From positions 124,001 to 188,000 of the forward strand of contig CAYWLG010000002.1 in NCBI GenBank assembly GCA_964459385.1: DNA of 64,000 nt. Direction: 5' to 3'. This document shows positions 43,407 through 52,100 of the stretch, one piece after another. Position 1 is the first letter of the stretch. The number at the start of each line of letters is the position of its first letter. The position numbers and the translations under genes were made by a program. The notes beneath the pieces were generated by a model, which saw only the letters and a program-made list of their open reading frames with translations, was not told the DNA's origin and searched no databases. This DNA comes from UBA6107 sp964459385. Its GTDB lineage: Bacteria; Chloroflexota; Anaerolineae; Anaerolineales; Anaerolineaceae.

Positions 43407-44921
43407 TTGATAAACGCATCTCAGACCTTTCTTGAAAAACACAAATGGGGCTTGATCCTGCTCTTGCTGGTGATCTTCGGGGCTGCACTGGCAATAAGGG
43501 TTTACGACCTAAGCGACCTGCCGCTTGATTTTCACGCGGCGCGCCAGCTTCAATCGATGACCAAGGCGCGTGGCATGTACTACGAAAATGTCAGTGATGC
43601 ACCCGAATGGAAGCGAGCCTTTGCGATTGAACAATGGAAGGCCACGCCCACACAGGAACCTGAGATCGCCGAGCATTTGGCGGCTTTTACCTATGGTTTG
43701 TTGGGCGAAGAAAACATCTGGTTCCCGCGCTTTTATTCGGTTGTTTACTGGCTGCTGGGTGGGGTGGGTCTGTTCTTATTGCTGCGTCGCTGGGTGAGCA
43801 TTGAAGGGGCGTTGATCGGACTGTGCTTTTTCCTGTTTGCGCCTTGTGGCATCGAGGCCAGCCGGGCTTTCATGCCCGACCCGCTCATGCTGGCGCTGCT
43901 CATCTGGGCCTGTTGGGCGCTGCTGCGCTGGAGCGAACGTCCGGGCTGGGGCCGGGCTGTGCTGGCCGGTTTGTTGTTTGGCCTGACGGTCTATGTGAAG
44001 CTGACGGCGGTCTTCTACGCGGCCGGGGTCATTCTGGGGCTATCGCTGGGACAGTTGGGGTTCAAGAAAGCGATTAAGACACCGCAGCTTTGGCTGATCG
44101 GTCTGTTGGCGCTGATACCGGGAGGGCTGTATAACCTGCTGGGCATTTTTGTTTTCAAGTTCATCCGGCAGGACGCGGTGGAAAACCGTATCGTCCCTGC
44201 CATGCTGGCGGATCCGCTTTCGTATCTGAACTGGAACAACATGATCGGCATCGTGGTCGGGTTTGCCGCCTTCCTGCTTGCTTTGGCCGGGATCTTTCTG
44301 CTCAAAGAGCGCCGCGCCCGTTCGCTGACGATCGGTTTATGGGCCGGGTACCTGCTTTTTGGCCTCGTTTTCATTTACTACTACACCTCACATGATTACT
44401 ATCACCTGGTGACCATTTTGATGGTCTCGATTGGTCTGGCGGCCATCGGGGACGCCGTGGCGGCCAAAATGCTGGCTGTGATCCAGCCGGGCTGGTTTGC
44501 ACAGACGCTGCTCTTGCTGGTGATTGGTCTGGGAGTTTTTGAAGTTTGTTGGCAGGTACGCAGTGATTTCAAACGCGTTGACTACCGTCCACAGGCGGCT
44601 TTCTGGCAGATGCTGGGCGAGAAGCTCAATAACACCAGTTCTTTGGCCATGACCGAAGATTACAACGCACGCCTGGCTTATTGGGGTTGGTATGCTTCCA
44701 GCAATATGCCCGATGTGGCCGAGCTGCGCCACCGCGAACTGACCGGTCACGGCGGCGATGCGGTAAAGACCTTTAAAGCTGCTGCCGAAGGAAAAGAATA
44801 CTTTCTGGTCACGCAATTGAACGATTTCGACCAACTCCCCGACCTAAAGTCCTTTATTACCCAGACCTATCCGATCTTCGATCAGGGAGACGGGTACATT
44901 ATTTTTGATTTGCGTCAGTAA
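43407..44921 (+). CDS. GT39/ArnT-like membrane glycosyltransferase
   Basis: The 504-residue protein likely starts at a TTG with GAGGAA seven bases upstream. It has about ten to twelve helices. The first outer loop carries acidic residues (DLSDLPLDFHAARQ) and later KATPTQEPEIAEHLAAFTYGLLGEENIWFPRFYSVVYW, the pattern of GT-C enzymes that use polyprenyl-phosphate sugars. A C-terminal soluble part of about 90 residues follows the last helix. The acceptor is unknown; protein O-mannosylation or lipid glycosylation are options. A TATAAT at 43373 is a plausible -10 box. Confidence 0.82.
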   Translation: MINASQTFLEKHKWGLILLLLVIFGAALAIRVYDLSDLPLDFHAARQLQSMTKARGMYYENVSDAPEWKRAFAIEQWKATPTQEPEIAEHLAAFTYGLLGEENIWFPRFYSVVYWLLGGVGLFLLLRRWVSIEGALIGLCFFLFAPCGIEASRAFMPDPLMLALLIWACWALLRWSERPGWGRAVLAGLLFGLTVYVKLTAVFYAAGVILGLSLGQLGFKKAIKTPQLWLIGLLALIPGGLYNLLGIFVFKFIRQDAVENRIVPAMLADPLSYLNWNNMIGIVVGFAAFLLALAGIFLLKERRARSLTIGLWAGYLLFGLVFIYYYTSHDYYHLVTILMVSIGLAAIGDAVAAKMLAVIQPGWFAQTLLLLVIGLGVFEVCWQVRSDFKRVDYRPQAAFWQMLGEKLNNTSSLAMTEDYNARLAYWGWYASSNMPDVAELRHRELTGHGGDAVKTFKAAAEGKEYFLVTQLNDFDQLPDLKSFITQTYPIFDQGDGYIIFDLRQ

Positions 44922-44997
44922 ATTTTGTGGAGATCTTTGCAAAATCACCTTTTAAGTATTGTCATTTTTTACTTCTAATGGTAAATTTAAGGCGCAG

Positions 44998-45030
44998 AGC
45001 TATTGGATGCCCCCCTCATCCAATGGCTTT
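44998..45030. terminator. Probable terminator hairpin between convergent genes
   Basis: AGCTATTGGATG / CATCCAATGGCT (one wobble) with a seven-base loop sits between the glycosyltransferase gene and the convergent solo regulator. The T run after it is short. Confidence 0.6.
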
Positions 45031-45049
45031 GCACTTTTAAAGGGTTGTA

Positions 45050-45559
45050 TCATTTTTCGTCATCCGCCTTTGGCTGCGTATTCTCAGCGCTGTCTTCAGG
45101 CGGATTTGCGTTATATTGGCCGCGCGACTCTTCAAAATAACGGCTGATGTAGGGGGGATGATCGTAGAGAATGCTCTCATTGGGCTGCGTGGTCGGATAA
45201 ATTGTAGGGGGTTGTGCAGACAGCCAGTTCTTGTGGATGAATTCGATTTCCGGTTCGCTGAGCGGCTCGTTGTGGCTTTTTGCCAGCAGCAGGTTGGCTT
45301 CTTCCAACTTTGAAATGCCTTCAAATTTGAGCAGCACGCGAATGATCCCCTTCACGATATTGCGGTCTTGATAGCGCAGCTTGGTCTTGTCGGTCTCCAG
45401 TTTATAGATCACATCCTGAGAAATTGGCGGGGTGCCCAGTACCTTGCCCAGTTCAATGCCAAAGCGGTTACGCGACAAGATACCGATCTTTTCTTTGTCG
45501 ATGGTTTTCTTTCGATACATTAATAACAGACTTCCAAAGCGAACATTGCTTTTCTGCAT
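45050..45559 (-). CDS. Solo XRE-like regulator of a peptide cassette
   Basis: The ATG at 45559 follows GGTGGAG. The first ~110 residues of this 169-residue protein align with the N terminus of the NB-ARC protein at 47217-48701: FGSLLLMYRK vs FGAQFRSYRE, SQDVIYKLETDK vs SADTLYELETDK, VLLKFEGISKLEEANLLL vs VLKKLNGLTELSQANELL. The order fits an XRE-type helix-turn-helix (the ...YxLE... recognition end) with an unusual insertion after helix 1. The rest is a low-complexity tail ending in acidic residues. It is divergent from the peptide gene at 45783 and probably controls it. Confidence 0.72.
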   Translation of the reverse strand: MQKSNVRFGSLLLMYRKKTIDKEKIGILSRNRFGIELGKVLGTPPISQDVIYKLETDKTKLRYQDRNIVKGIIRVLLKFEGISKLEEANLLLAKSHNEPLSEPEIEFIHKNWLSAQPPTIYPTTQPNESILYDHPPYISRYFEESRGQYNANPPEDSAENTQPKADDEK

Positions 45560-45614
45560 ATAACTCCACCCTAGATAACGTATTACGTCCAAACACGTCA
45601 AAGCAGACGAACTT

Positions 45615-45625
45615 AATCGTAACAC
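45615..45625. promoter_or_regulatory. Conserved block in divergent region (copy 1)
   Basis: AATCGTAACAC occurs 56 bp before the solo regulator start and 78 bp before the leader of the peptide gene. The same 11 bases occur at 48755-48765 at the same distances (54 and 76 bp) in the second cassette, so it is likely an operator or promoter element. Confidence 0.6.
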
Positions 45626-45692
45626 AAAACCCTAGAATTTTAAACAATTCAAGCAATTCACTCAGTTCTTTGTCAATAACCAAATAGTTGTG

Positions 45693-45755
45693 GAAACGAG
45701 ATTTCTTATGTGTCTGAGGAGGCCAGATTCTGGCCGGGCGCCCCTCATATGAAGC
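45693..45755 (+). ncRNA. Conserved structured leader of peptide gene 1
   Basis: GAAACGAGATTTCTTATGTG starts a block also found before peptide gene 2. TTATG/CATA(TGA) sequences form an outer stem and GGCCAGA...CTGGCC an inner hairpin, followed by CGGGCGCCCC. In copy 2 the inner stem is GGTCAG / CTGGCC, a G-U-compatible change. It may be an RNA regulator or a protein-binding site. Confidence 0.55.
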
Positions 45756-45782
45756 CTCTTTTACTAATAAAGGAGAATTCAC

Positions 45783-45968
45783 ATGAAGCACACCAAGATC
45801 TTTCGCTTTACACTGGCGCTGTTGCTGGTGATCGTGGCGGCCGGTGCTGCCTGGATGGCCGGGTCACGCTCTGGATTGGGTGGGGTACAACCCACTGCCG
45901 TAGAGGCGCAATCCAACATCGTGCAAGGGAAGTTTGCCTGGGATTGCCCCGGCTGCCCACCCCCCTAA
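45783..45968 (+). CDS. Small exported peptide, DCPGCPPP type (copy 1)
   Basis: AAAGGAG lies nine bases before the ATG. The 61-residue product has a basic start (MKHTKIFR), one long hydrophobic segment (FTLALLLVIVAAGAAWM), a short linker and a possible signal cleavage after VEA, leaving QSNIVQGKFAWDCPGCPPP. The mature part would have one CxxC pair and a Pro-rich end. It is nearly identical to the peptide at 48919-49110. It is divergent from an XRE-like regulator. Candidate roles are a secreted signal or a modified peptide; neither is proven. Confidence 0.72.
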   Translation: MKHTKIFRFTLALLLVIVAAGAAWMAGSRSGLGGVQPTAVEAQSNIVQGKFAWDCPGCPPP

Positions 45969-45991
45969 ACCGGTTTTTGTTTCCCTGTTTG

Positions 45992-46005
45992 GTATCGGCC
46001 GATAC
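45992..46005. repeat. 14-bp perfect palindrome
   Basis: GTATCGGCCGATAC lies between peptide gene 1 and its terminator. It could be a protein site or part of the 3' RNA structure. Confidence 0.4.
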
Positions 46006-46021
46006 TGATGGACACGAAAAG

Positions 46022-46056
46022 ACAAACCGCTGACATAAGATCAGCGGTTTGTTTGT
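46022..46056. terminator. Bidirectional terminator, peptide gene 1 and TPR gene
   Basis: ACAAACCGCTGA / TCAGCGGTTTGT with a seven-base loop is followed by GTTTG on the plus strand. The right half overlaps the end of the TPR gene. Confidence 0.75.
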
Positions 46057-47195
46057 TGTCGGTTGAAGAAGAAACGTTTAAATCGCTTGAGGGTGAAGTT
46101 GCCGGTAATGATATAGAAAAATGTGGCCAGGAGCAAATAAAAGTTTGCTTTGGCTTTTTTTCCTTGTGCTTTGTAGAGCTTTTCAATACGACGCGAGATG
46201 GCTGCAAACCCGGTCAGGTTGCGCACGCGGAATCTGGCCCGGGCACAGGAGAGATAGTTCTTTTCAGCCTCTATGTAATTGCCTTTAAAAAACTCGATCT
46301 CCCCGACCAGCTCCAAGACGTCAATTTTCCCGCGCTGATTTTGGTTGGAGGCGTACATGCGCTGTGCATCTTCTGCAACCGCAAGAGCCTCATCGTATTT
46401 TTGTTGCGCACTTAAGATCCAGCTTTTGAAATAAAGCATGGTGCCCTTGTTGTTGAAAGTATACGTTTGCGGCGGAGAGTTGAGGGCTTGCTCGATCTGG
46501 GTCAGAGCCACTTCTAAATTCCTTAAACGATAATTGGCCTGGCCAAGCATCATCAGGGTGTGGGTTGAGATCTCACCGAAAGCGGCTTTTTCTATTTCTG
46601 CGGCGTGGCTGTAATGTTCCAATGCCTGCTCATAAAGGTAGCGATCCAGATAAAAAGTTCCCTCTTCTACCAGTGCAGTTACCTCTCCTTTTGAGTCCTG
46701 CCATTGTATGAACAGTTTTCTGCTCTCGGCCAGTGCGGAGAGGGCGTTGTTGTAGCGGCCGCGATTGATCTGAAAGGATCCCCAGTAAAAAAGAATCCAG
46801 GCGTATTCGTGGCTGTTGTGGTCGGCGGCACTGTGCAGTGCCTCTTTGATCTCTTCGCCGGCTTCATGCCAGGCGCCAAGGGCCCAGTGTGCTCTAAATG
46901 CGATCAAGGAAGCCCAGGCCAGCTTATCCGGGTCGTTCGCCGAGAGCTCTTTGCAGATCTTGCAAAAATGCAGCGTCTCTCCCACCATAGCATTGTTGAT
47001 CAGGTAGTCTGCAAAGGCAAAAAACAGCCTGGTAAAAGAGCCGGCAAGCGGCCCTTCTTTGTTTTGAGCCAGCGTTTGCATTGTTTTTAAGATGTGATTG
47101 CTGTCGTTTTTGGTTAATTCATAAAGATCGGTGTGCGTGATCCAATTGAGCTGATATTCGGCTTGAAGTTCGTTGGCATCTCTTTTTGTTTTCAT
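46041..47195 (-). CDS. TPR protein, in frame with the upstream NB-ARC gene
   Basis: The 384-residue protein is mostly helix-pair repeats with TPR spacing (WASLIAFRAHWALGAWHEAG, YAWILFYWGSFQINRGRYNNALS, TALVEEGTFYLDRYLYEQALEHYSHA, GQANYRLRNLEVALTQIEQAL). A hydrophobic stretch (FYLLLATFFYIITG) and a basic tail end it. The ATG lies seven codons after the TAA of the NB-ARC gene and in the same frame, with no clear ribosome site. It looks like the detached C-terminal TPR part of an XRE-NB-ARC-TPR regulator. Confidence 0.8.
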   Translation of the reverse strand: MKTKRDANELQAEYQLNWITHTDLYELTKNDSNHILKTMQTLAQNKEGPLAGSFTRLFFAFADYLINNAMVGETLHFCKICKELSANDPDKLAWASLIAFRAHWALGAWHEAGEEIKEALHSAADHNSHEYAWILFYWGSFQINRGRYNNALSALAESRKLFIQWQDSKGEVTALVEEGTFYLDRYLYEQALEHYSHAAEIEKAAFGEISTHTLMMLGQANYRLRNLEVALTQIEQALNSPPQTYTFNNKGTMLYFKSWILSAQQKYDEALAVAEDAQRMYASNQNQRGKIDVLELVGEIEFFKGNYIEAEKNYLSCARARFRVRNLTGFAAISRRIEKLYKAQGKKAKANFYLLLATFFYIITGNFTLKRFKRFFFNRQQTNR

Positions 47196-47216
47196 AGGCG
47201 TGACCGAAAAGGTTGT

Positions 47217-48701
47217 TTATTTTACCTTCGCCAGAGTGGTGGCCAGTTTTACCAGCAGGCTGTGGATTTGGTAACGGTCGCTTGCTTCGACATATTCCAG
47301 CAGACCGTGCCCGATCAGTTCTTTGAGAATGGGTTCGGGTGATTCCTCTTCCCAGACATAAGCAGCGTTTTCACGGGTAAAGGTAGCCGGCGTTTCAGCA
47401 AAAACCCGTAAGCGAATAAAACAGTCTCGCGCGGTTTCTGAAAGATGGTCAACGCTGGTTCGCAATACGGATGCCACTGAAGGGGGAGTCTCTTCAAGCA
47501 ATTCCGCCTGGTCACCCGGCACGGAAGATTGCAGAAGGAGGCTGCCTTCTTTGATCTCTTTAAAGAGTTTTTTGACCGGCAAACCACTGTCCTTTTCGGC
47601 TTGCAGTACATTTCCGGCCACCCTGATCGCCAGCGGCAGCCCTTCCAGATCACGAATCAATTCCTGACAATCTGGGGTGAACTCTTCATAAACAGAGGGC
47701 GCAATGGCCGCCAGCAGTTCAGAGGATTTTTCTTCGGATAAGCCTTGCAGGGGATAGACCTGATCGCGGGTGGTGATCTGGTTGGCCAGAGTGGTCTGGC
47801 GGGTGGTGACGATCATGCCGCAGTTGCGCCCGCCCACCAGTAGGGGTTTCATATCCTTGATCGACCAAACGTCATCCACGATCACAAGCATCCGCTTGTC
47901 CCGTAAAAGGCTGGTAATGAGCGCGGAGGCTTCTTCCACTCTCTGGGCGGCCATGATCTCGAAATGCCCCAGAGCACGGCCCCATTCGCTTAGTTTTGGC
48001 AGCAATACTGGGTATTGCCCCAGCGAGATCCACAGGATGCCATCACGATAATAGTCCATAAGAACAGAGTCATGGGCCAGAGCGGCGGCAGTGGTGGTTT
48101 TGCCCACCCCAGGCCAGCCACGCATGGCGGTGAGCACCTGGATTTTTCCGTCATTTGGGCGCAGGAGCAGTTTTCTCAGTTCTTCCATCTCGGTATCACG
48201 GCCGAGAAAAATGGGCGGCACTGCGGGGGCTTCCCCGATGATTTTCCCAGACGACAAATGGTTTTCGCGCAGTTCATGCTGTTCTTTGATGTGCGTTTTG
48301 GCCTTGGGGGTCAGAACGGCAAATGGATCGATTTTTTCAGCTTCAAGTTTTTTGCTCTCATCCACCCAAACTGCACTGATCCGTTCACATTCTTCGGGTG
48401 CCAGCGGCTCATATTCGATTAATTCGAGCAGTTCGTTGGCCTGTGACAGTTCGGTCAACCCGTTCAGTTTCTTCAACACACTGATCAGATCCACCACGAC
48501 GAGGCGGCTTTTCAGTAGGGGTGGATTTTTGTCCGTTTCCAATTCATACAACGTATCCGCAGAGAGGTGGTAAATCCCCATGAGATTCAGTTCTCGAACG
48601 AAAACTTCGCGTGAAAAAGGCGGAGGGTACAGTTTGGTGAAACATCTTTCCCGATAAGAACGGAACTGTGCTCCGAAGGTTTTGCTGCCGGATGACCCCA
48701 T
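47217..48701 (-). CDS. XRE-NB-ARC STAND regulator
   Basis: The 494-residue protein begins after GGAGGAC with the XRE-like domain shared with the solo regulator (residues 1-110). The NB-ARC ATPase follows: Walker A GWPGVGKTT at about 195-203, Walker B MLVIVDDVW at about 271-279, the TTR sensor at 299-301, GLPLAIRV at about 354-361, then a winged-helix region. It probably acts as a ligand-gated switch that binds DNA. Sensor repeats are absent from this frame but present in the TPR gene that follows in frame. It is divergent from peptide gene 2. Confidence 0.85.
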   Translation of the reverse strand: MGSSGSKTFGAQFRSYRERCFTKLYPPPFSREVFVRELNLMGIYHLSADTLYELETDKNPPLLKSRLVVVDLISVLKKLNGLTELSQANELLELIEYEPLAPEECERISAVWVDESKKLEAEKIDPFAVLTPKAKTHIKEQHELRENHLSSGKIIGEAPAVPPIFLGRDTEMEELRKLLLRPNDGKIQVLTAMRGWPGVGKTTTAAALAHDSVLMDYYRDGILWISLGQYPVLLPKLSEWGRALGHFEIMAAQRVEEASALITSLLRDKRMLVIVDDVWSIKDMKPLLVGGRNCGMIVTTRQTTLANQITTRDQVYPLQGLSEEKSSELLAAIAPSVYEEFTPDCQELIRDLEGLPLAIRVAGNVLQAEKDSGLPVKKLFKEIKEGSLLLQSSVPGDQAELLEETPPSVASVLRTSVDHLSETARDCFIRLRVFAETPATFTRENAAYVWEEESPEPILKELIGHGLLEYVEASDRYQIHSLLVKLATTLAKVK

Positions 48702-48754
48702 TTTGTCCTCCTTGACGAAGGGTGACGAAAGTTGACGACGATATTAACGAAATA

Positions 48755-48765
48755 AATCGTAACAC
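48755..48765. promoter_or_regulatory. Conserved block in divergent region (copy 2)
   Basis: AATCGTAACAC, 54 bp before the NB-ARC start and 76 bp before the peptide 2 leader, matches the block at 45615-45625. Confidence 0.6.
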
Positions 48766-48830
48766 GGATTTATAAAATAATAGTAGATCGGCTGATTAAC
48801 AAAGCTCTTTGAAAAGAGAATATCGTATCC

Positions 48831-48893
48831 GAAACGAGACTTCTTATGTGTTCATGAAGGTCAGGCAACTGGCCGGGGCCCCCACATATGAGA
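48831..48893 (+). ncRNA. Conserved structured leader of peptide gene 2
   Basis: GAAACGAGACTTCTTATGTG begins the block. TATGTG pairs with CACATA, GGTCAG with CTGGCC inside it. The intervening loop differs from copy 1 while the stems are kept. Confidence 0.55.
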
Positions 48894-48918
48894 CTCCATT
48901 TTAAACAGGAGAATCCAT

Positions 48919-49110
48919 ATGTTGAACAAAAAGATCTTCCGTTTCACACTGGCACTGTTGCTGGTGGTCGTGGCGGCCGGCGCTGCCTGGATGGCCGGTT
49001 CGCGTTCAGGATTGGCCAGGGTACAACCCACGGCGGCCGTTGAGGCGCAATCCAATATCGTGCAAGGGAGGTTTGCCTGGGATTGCCCAGGTTGCCCGCC
49101 CCCGCCCTAA
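48919..49110 (+). CDS. Small exported peptide, DCPGCPPP type (copy 2)
   Basis: AGGAGAA precedes the ATG. The 63-residue product differs from copy 1 mainly at the first four residues, at GG/AR after SRSGL, by one extra Ala before VEA, K/R before FAWD, and one extra terminal Pro. The strongest conservation is in the hydrophobic segment and in QSNIVQG..FAWDCPGCPPP. A terminator follows. The gene is divergent from the NB-ARC gene. Confidence 0.72.
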   Translation: MLNKKIFRFTLALLLVVVAAGAAWMAGSRSGLARVQPTAAVEAQSNIVQGRFAWDCPGCPPPP

Positions 49111-49160
49111 ACCAAGACAAATCTTGATCAGGGCGGACACGTGAAGAGTTGAGCGAAAGA

Positions 49161-49187
49161 GACCGCAGACGAAAGTCTGCGGTCTTG
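49161..49187. terminator. Terminator between peptide gene 2 and the CHAT gene
   Basis: GACCGCAGAC / GTCTGCGGTC with a GAAA tetraloop ends two bases before the CHAT stop codon; the T run is short. Confidence 0.75.
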
Positions 49188-49188
49188 C

Positions 49189-52100
49189 CTATGGCCTTCC
49201 CAGACAGGCGAAGCTGACCCAGGCGACGGGGGAGCCGCCCGCGCGCGAGATTTTTCGCTGCGCATAAGCAAGAGACGCCGCCGGTGAGTGCCCCGCCAGG
49301 TAGTTTTCATAAAAGAGCATCATCAGGCGGGCAGAAGATTCATCCATGATCGGCCAAACACTGCCCACCACGGTTCGGGCACCGCTGATGAGGCAGGTGC
49401 TGGGCAAACTGATATGTTCATCGCCGTCGTAGATGCGGCTGAAAATGCCGCTGCAGCCAGAAAAGGTGATCAGTTCGGGTAGGGGGGCCAGATCACGGAT
49501 CTGATCGAGCCAGAGCGTTTCATTGGAAAGGGCGATACCACTTAAATAACCACTGGCCGGGTCGCTGAAGAAATGACTGGCCACGTGCAGCCAGGCGAAC
49601 TTCTTTAACCCCTCCAGCCCATTTTGATCGAACTGGCTGAGATGATCGAGAATGGCGCGGCTGGCGGTTTTGTTTTGCAAAAGCTGACCTTCTTCGCCCA
49701 GTTGAGAGCGTAGCGCTTGAACCTCTTCAGTGACATAGGGCAGGTCTGGGTGGCGTCCATTGAATTCAGAAATGCCGATCAATAATCCATTCTTCTTTTC
49801 AGGACTTTTTTCTGCTAACGGTGCGGCTTGCCCGCAGATCAGCTCAAAGGCACGCAGGGAGGGGACGACACAGGGAATGGCCCTTTCGACCAGTGGGGTC
49901 TGCCCAATGCCTGCCCAGGGAATGCTGTGAAGCTGCCGGTGCGGTGCCAGCAGCAGACGAGTTTCGGGGGTGAGCTGATCGGTGAGGGAAGTCGGCAAAA
50001 GCACCCCACCCAGCACGGCCAGATCCTCTTTTTCCAGCGAGCTAAAACCCTGTTGGCAGGCCGTCAGCGCCTGAATGAAGCGAGGCCGGATGGGTACCTG
50101 CTCAATGGTAAGCGAATCTGGCGAAAGAATCACGATCATGACAGCGTCGGCAAGCTGATGATAATCCACGGCCAGCCAGTTCTTACCATAACAGTGGTCT
50201 GCCAGCCGGCGAAATTCCTGCTGTGAGAAGAACTGCGGCACGGTTGACAGAGGCTGATCCCCCTGCTGCCGCTCAAGTTTGGAAAGCAGTGTTTCGTAAC
50301 GTCTGCTTTTTGTTTGCAAGTCTTTGCGCAGACTGCGCATCTGCATGAGGGTCTGCATATTGCTGCCTGCGGTGTTGACGCGCATTTGGCTCTGAATCCA
50401 GTCAATCTCATTGCGCAAGTCGATCAATACCTGTTCCGATTTACTGATGCGCTTTGATGCAGGCAGCTTCATTTGGCTGATCAGTGTGCCGGCTTTATCC
50501 GCTTCGATGAATTGAAGCAGCTCTTCGGGCCGGTTCAAGCGGGCAGCAAGCGCGATGGCATGGTCAAACATTTCCTGTGGAACCTGGGCGTAGGTACCCG
50601 CCAGTGAGGGTTGCCAGAATCCACTGCGCAGTTGCGAAATGACCTGAGCGGCCTGTTGGTAGAGCAGTAAGGCCTTTTCAGGCTGATTTCTGACCAGTTC
50701 AAGCTCAGCTTGTAAAGACATGCAGTGCCATTCAACTTCCTGATAGTCGCCCTGGCTTAGGGCCAGCGCGGCCGCGAAACAACGCTCTGCCTCTTCCAGT
50801 TGGTAAGTAGTCAGGTGGATGCGCCCCAATGAGACCAGGCTGCTGGCTTGTTCGAGCGGCATGTTCATTCCGGCAAAGGCATCGAGGGCGTGCTGTAAAT
50901 GGTCTCTGGCCTCTACATAAGCGGTTTTGTACATTAGCACTTCACCCAACAAACGGTGGGTGAAGGCCGTCTGGGCAGGGATATTGTTTTTGCTGGCAAT
51001 GGCGAGCGCAGCGGTGAGAGAGTGGAAGGCCTGATCAATATCTCCCTGATCAAAAAAGATTTTGGCGCGCAGTCGGGCAATATTAACCTGTGAATCGGCC
51101 TGATTTGTGGTTTTGAGCGCCGATTCTGCTTCTATCAGATGTTCCAATGCGTTGGAATAATTTTTTAACTGCAGCCATAAACTGGCAAGATAAAGCTCGT
51201 TTAGTCCGATTCTGCTAGAAGAGTTCATCTTATGACTTTTTTCGCAAGCAACTTCCAGTGCTTGTAAGGCTTGTTGATAACGCCCGGCCTCGGCGTAAGC
51301 ATTCCCCAGATTGAAGAGGTCATTATTTGTTGCTAGATCGTTATCGAATTGTTGGTGAACCAAGTAAGCTTCTTGGAATAGTGAAATACTCGTGTCTAAA
51401 TGACCAAGTTTCTGCTGGATGAGTCCTTCTAAATCGAGACCATTTGCATGTAATAACGAGAGCTTGAATTTTCGAAAAGTTCTTTGTGCTAGTTTGTTGC
51501 ATTGCTCGGCAGGCTTGAAATTACCTACTTGCAAGTGAAGAGCCGAGAGAAACTGTAAGACATTTGCTTTTAATAAGATTAAACCACAGGTATCTGAAAG
51601 ATCCACGGCGCGCTTAAGTGTGGCTTGTGTGCTCTCAAAATCAGTTGTGCTGAACAAATAAAGCATCCCCTCAAAAAAGAAACATCTAGCTAGATCGGCA
51701 AAAGAGTTCTCTGCAATGAAAATTGAGGCTGCTTTTTCCAAGAATTCTCTGGCTTCTTTAAAGCGGCCGGTTTTTGTGCAAATCTGAGCACTGGTGCGGT
51801 AGACTCTGGCAGTTTGGAGTGCGTCGCTGTGACGCGAAAAATAATTACTACAAAGATCAAGGTTTTTTTTGGCTTCATCAAAACATCCAAGTGAATTTTC
51901 TTCCCAGGCCAAATCCAGCAGGCAGAGAAAATACTCCTTTTTCATGCCGCTTGCTTTGAGTTTGCGGGCTGCCTGCTTTAAATTTGAGATGGAACTTTTA
52001 AAATCAGAATGGGCAATTGAGATCGTCTCTGCGACCCAATCGCAGGCGGCCAGCCAGCCGGGCAGGTTGAGCTCTTCAAAGCTGGTTCTGGCAACGCGGA

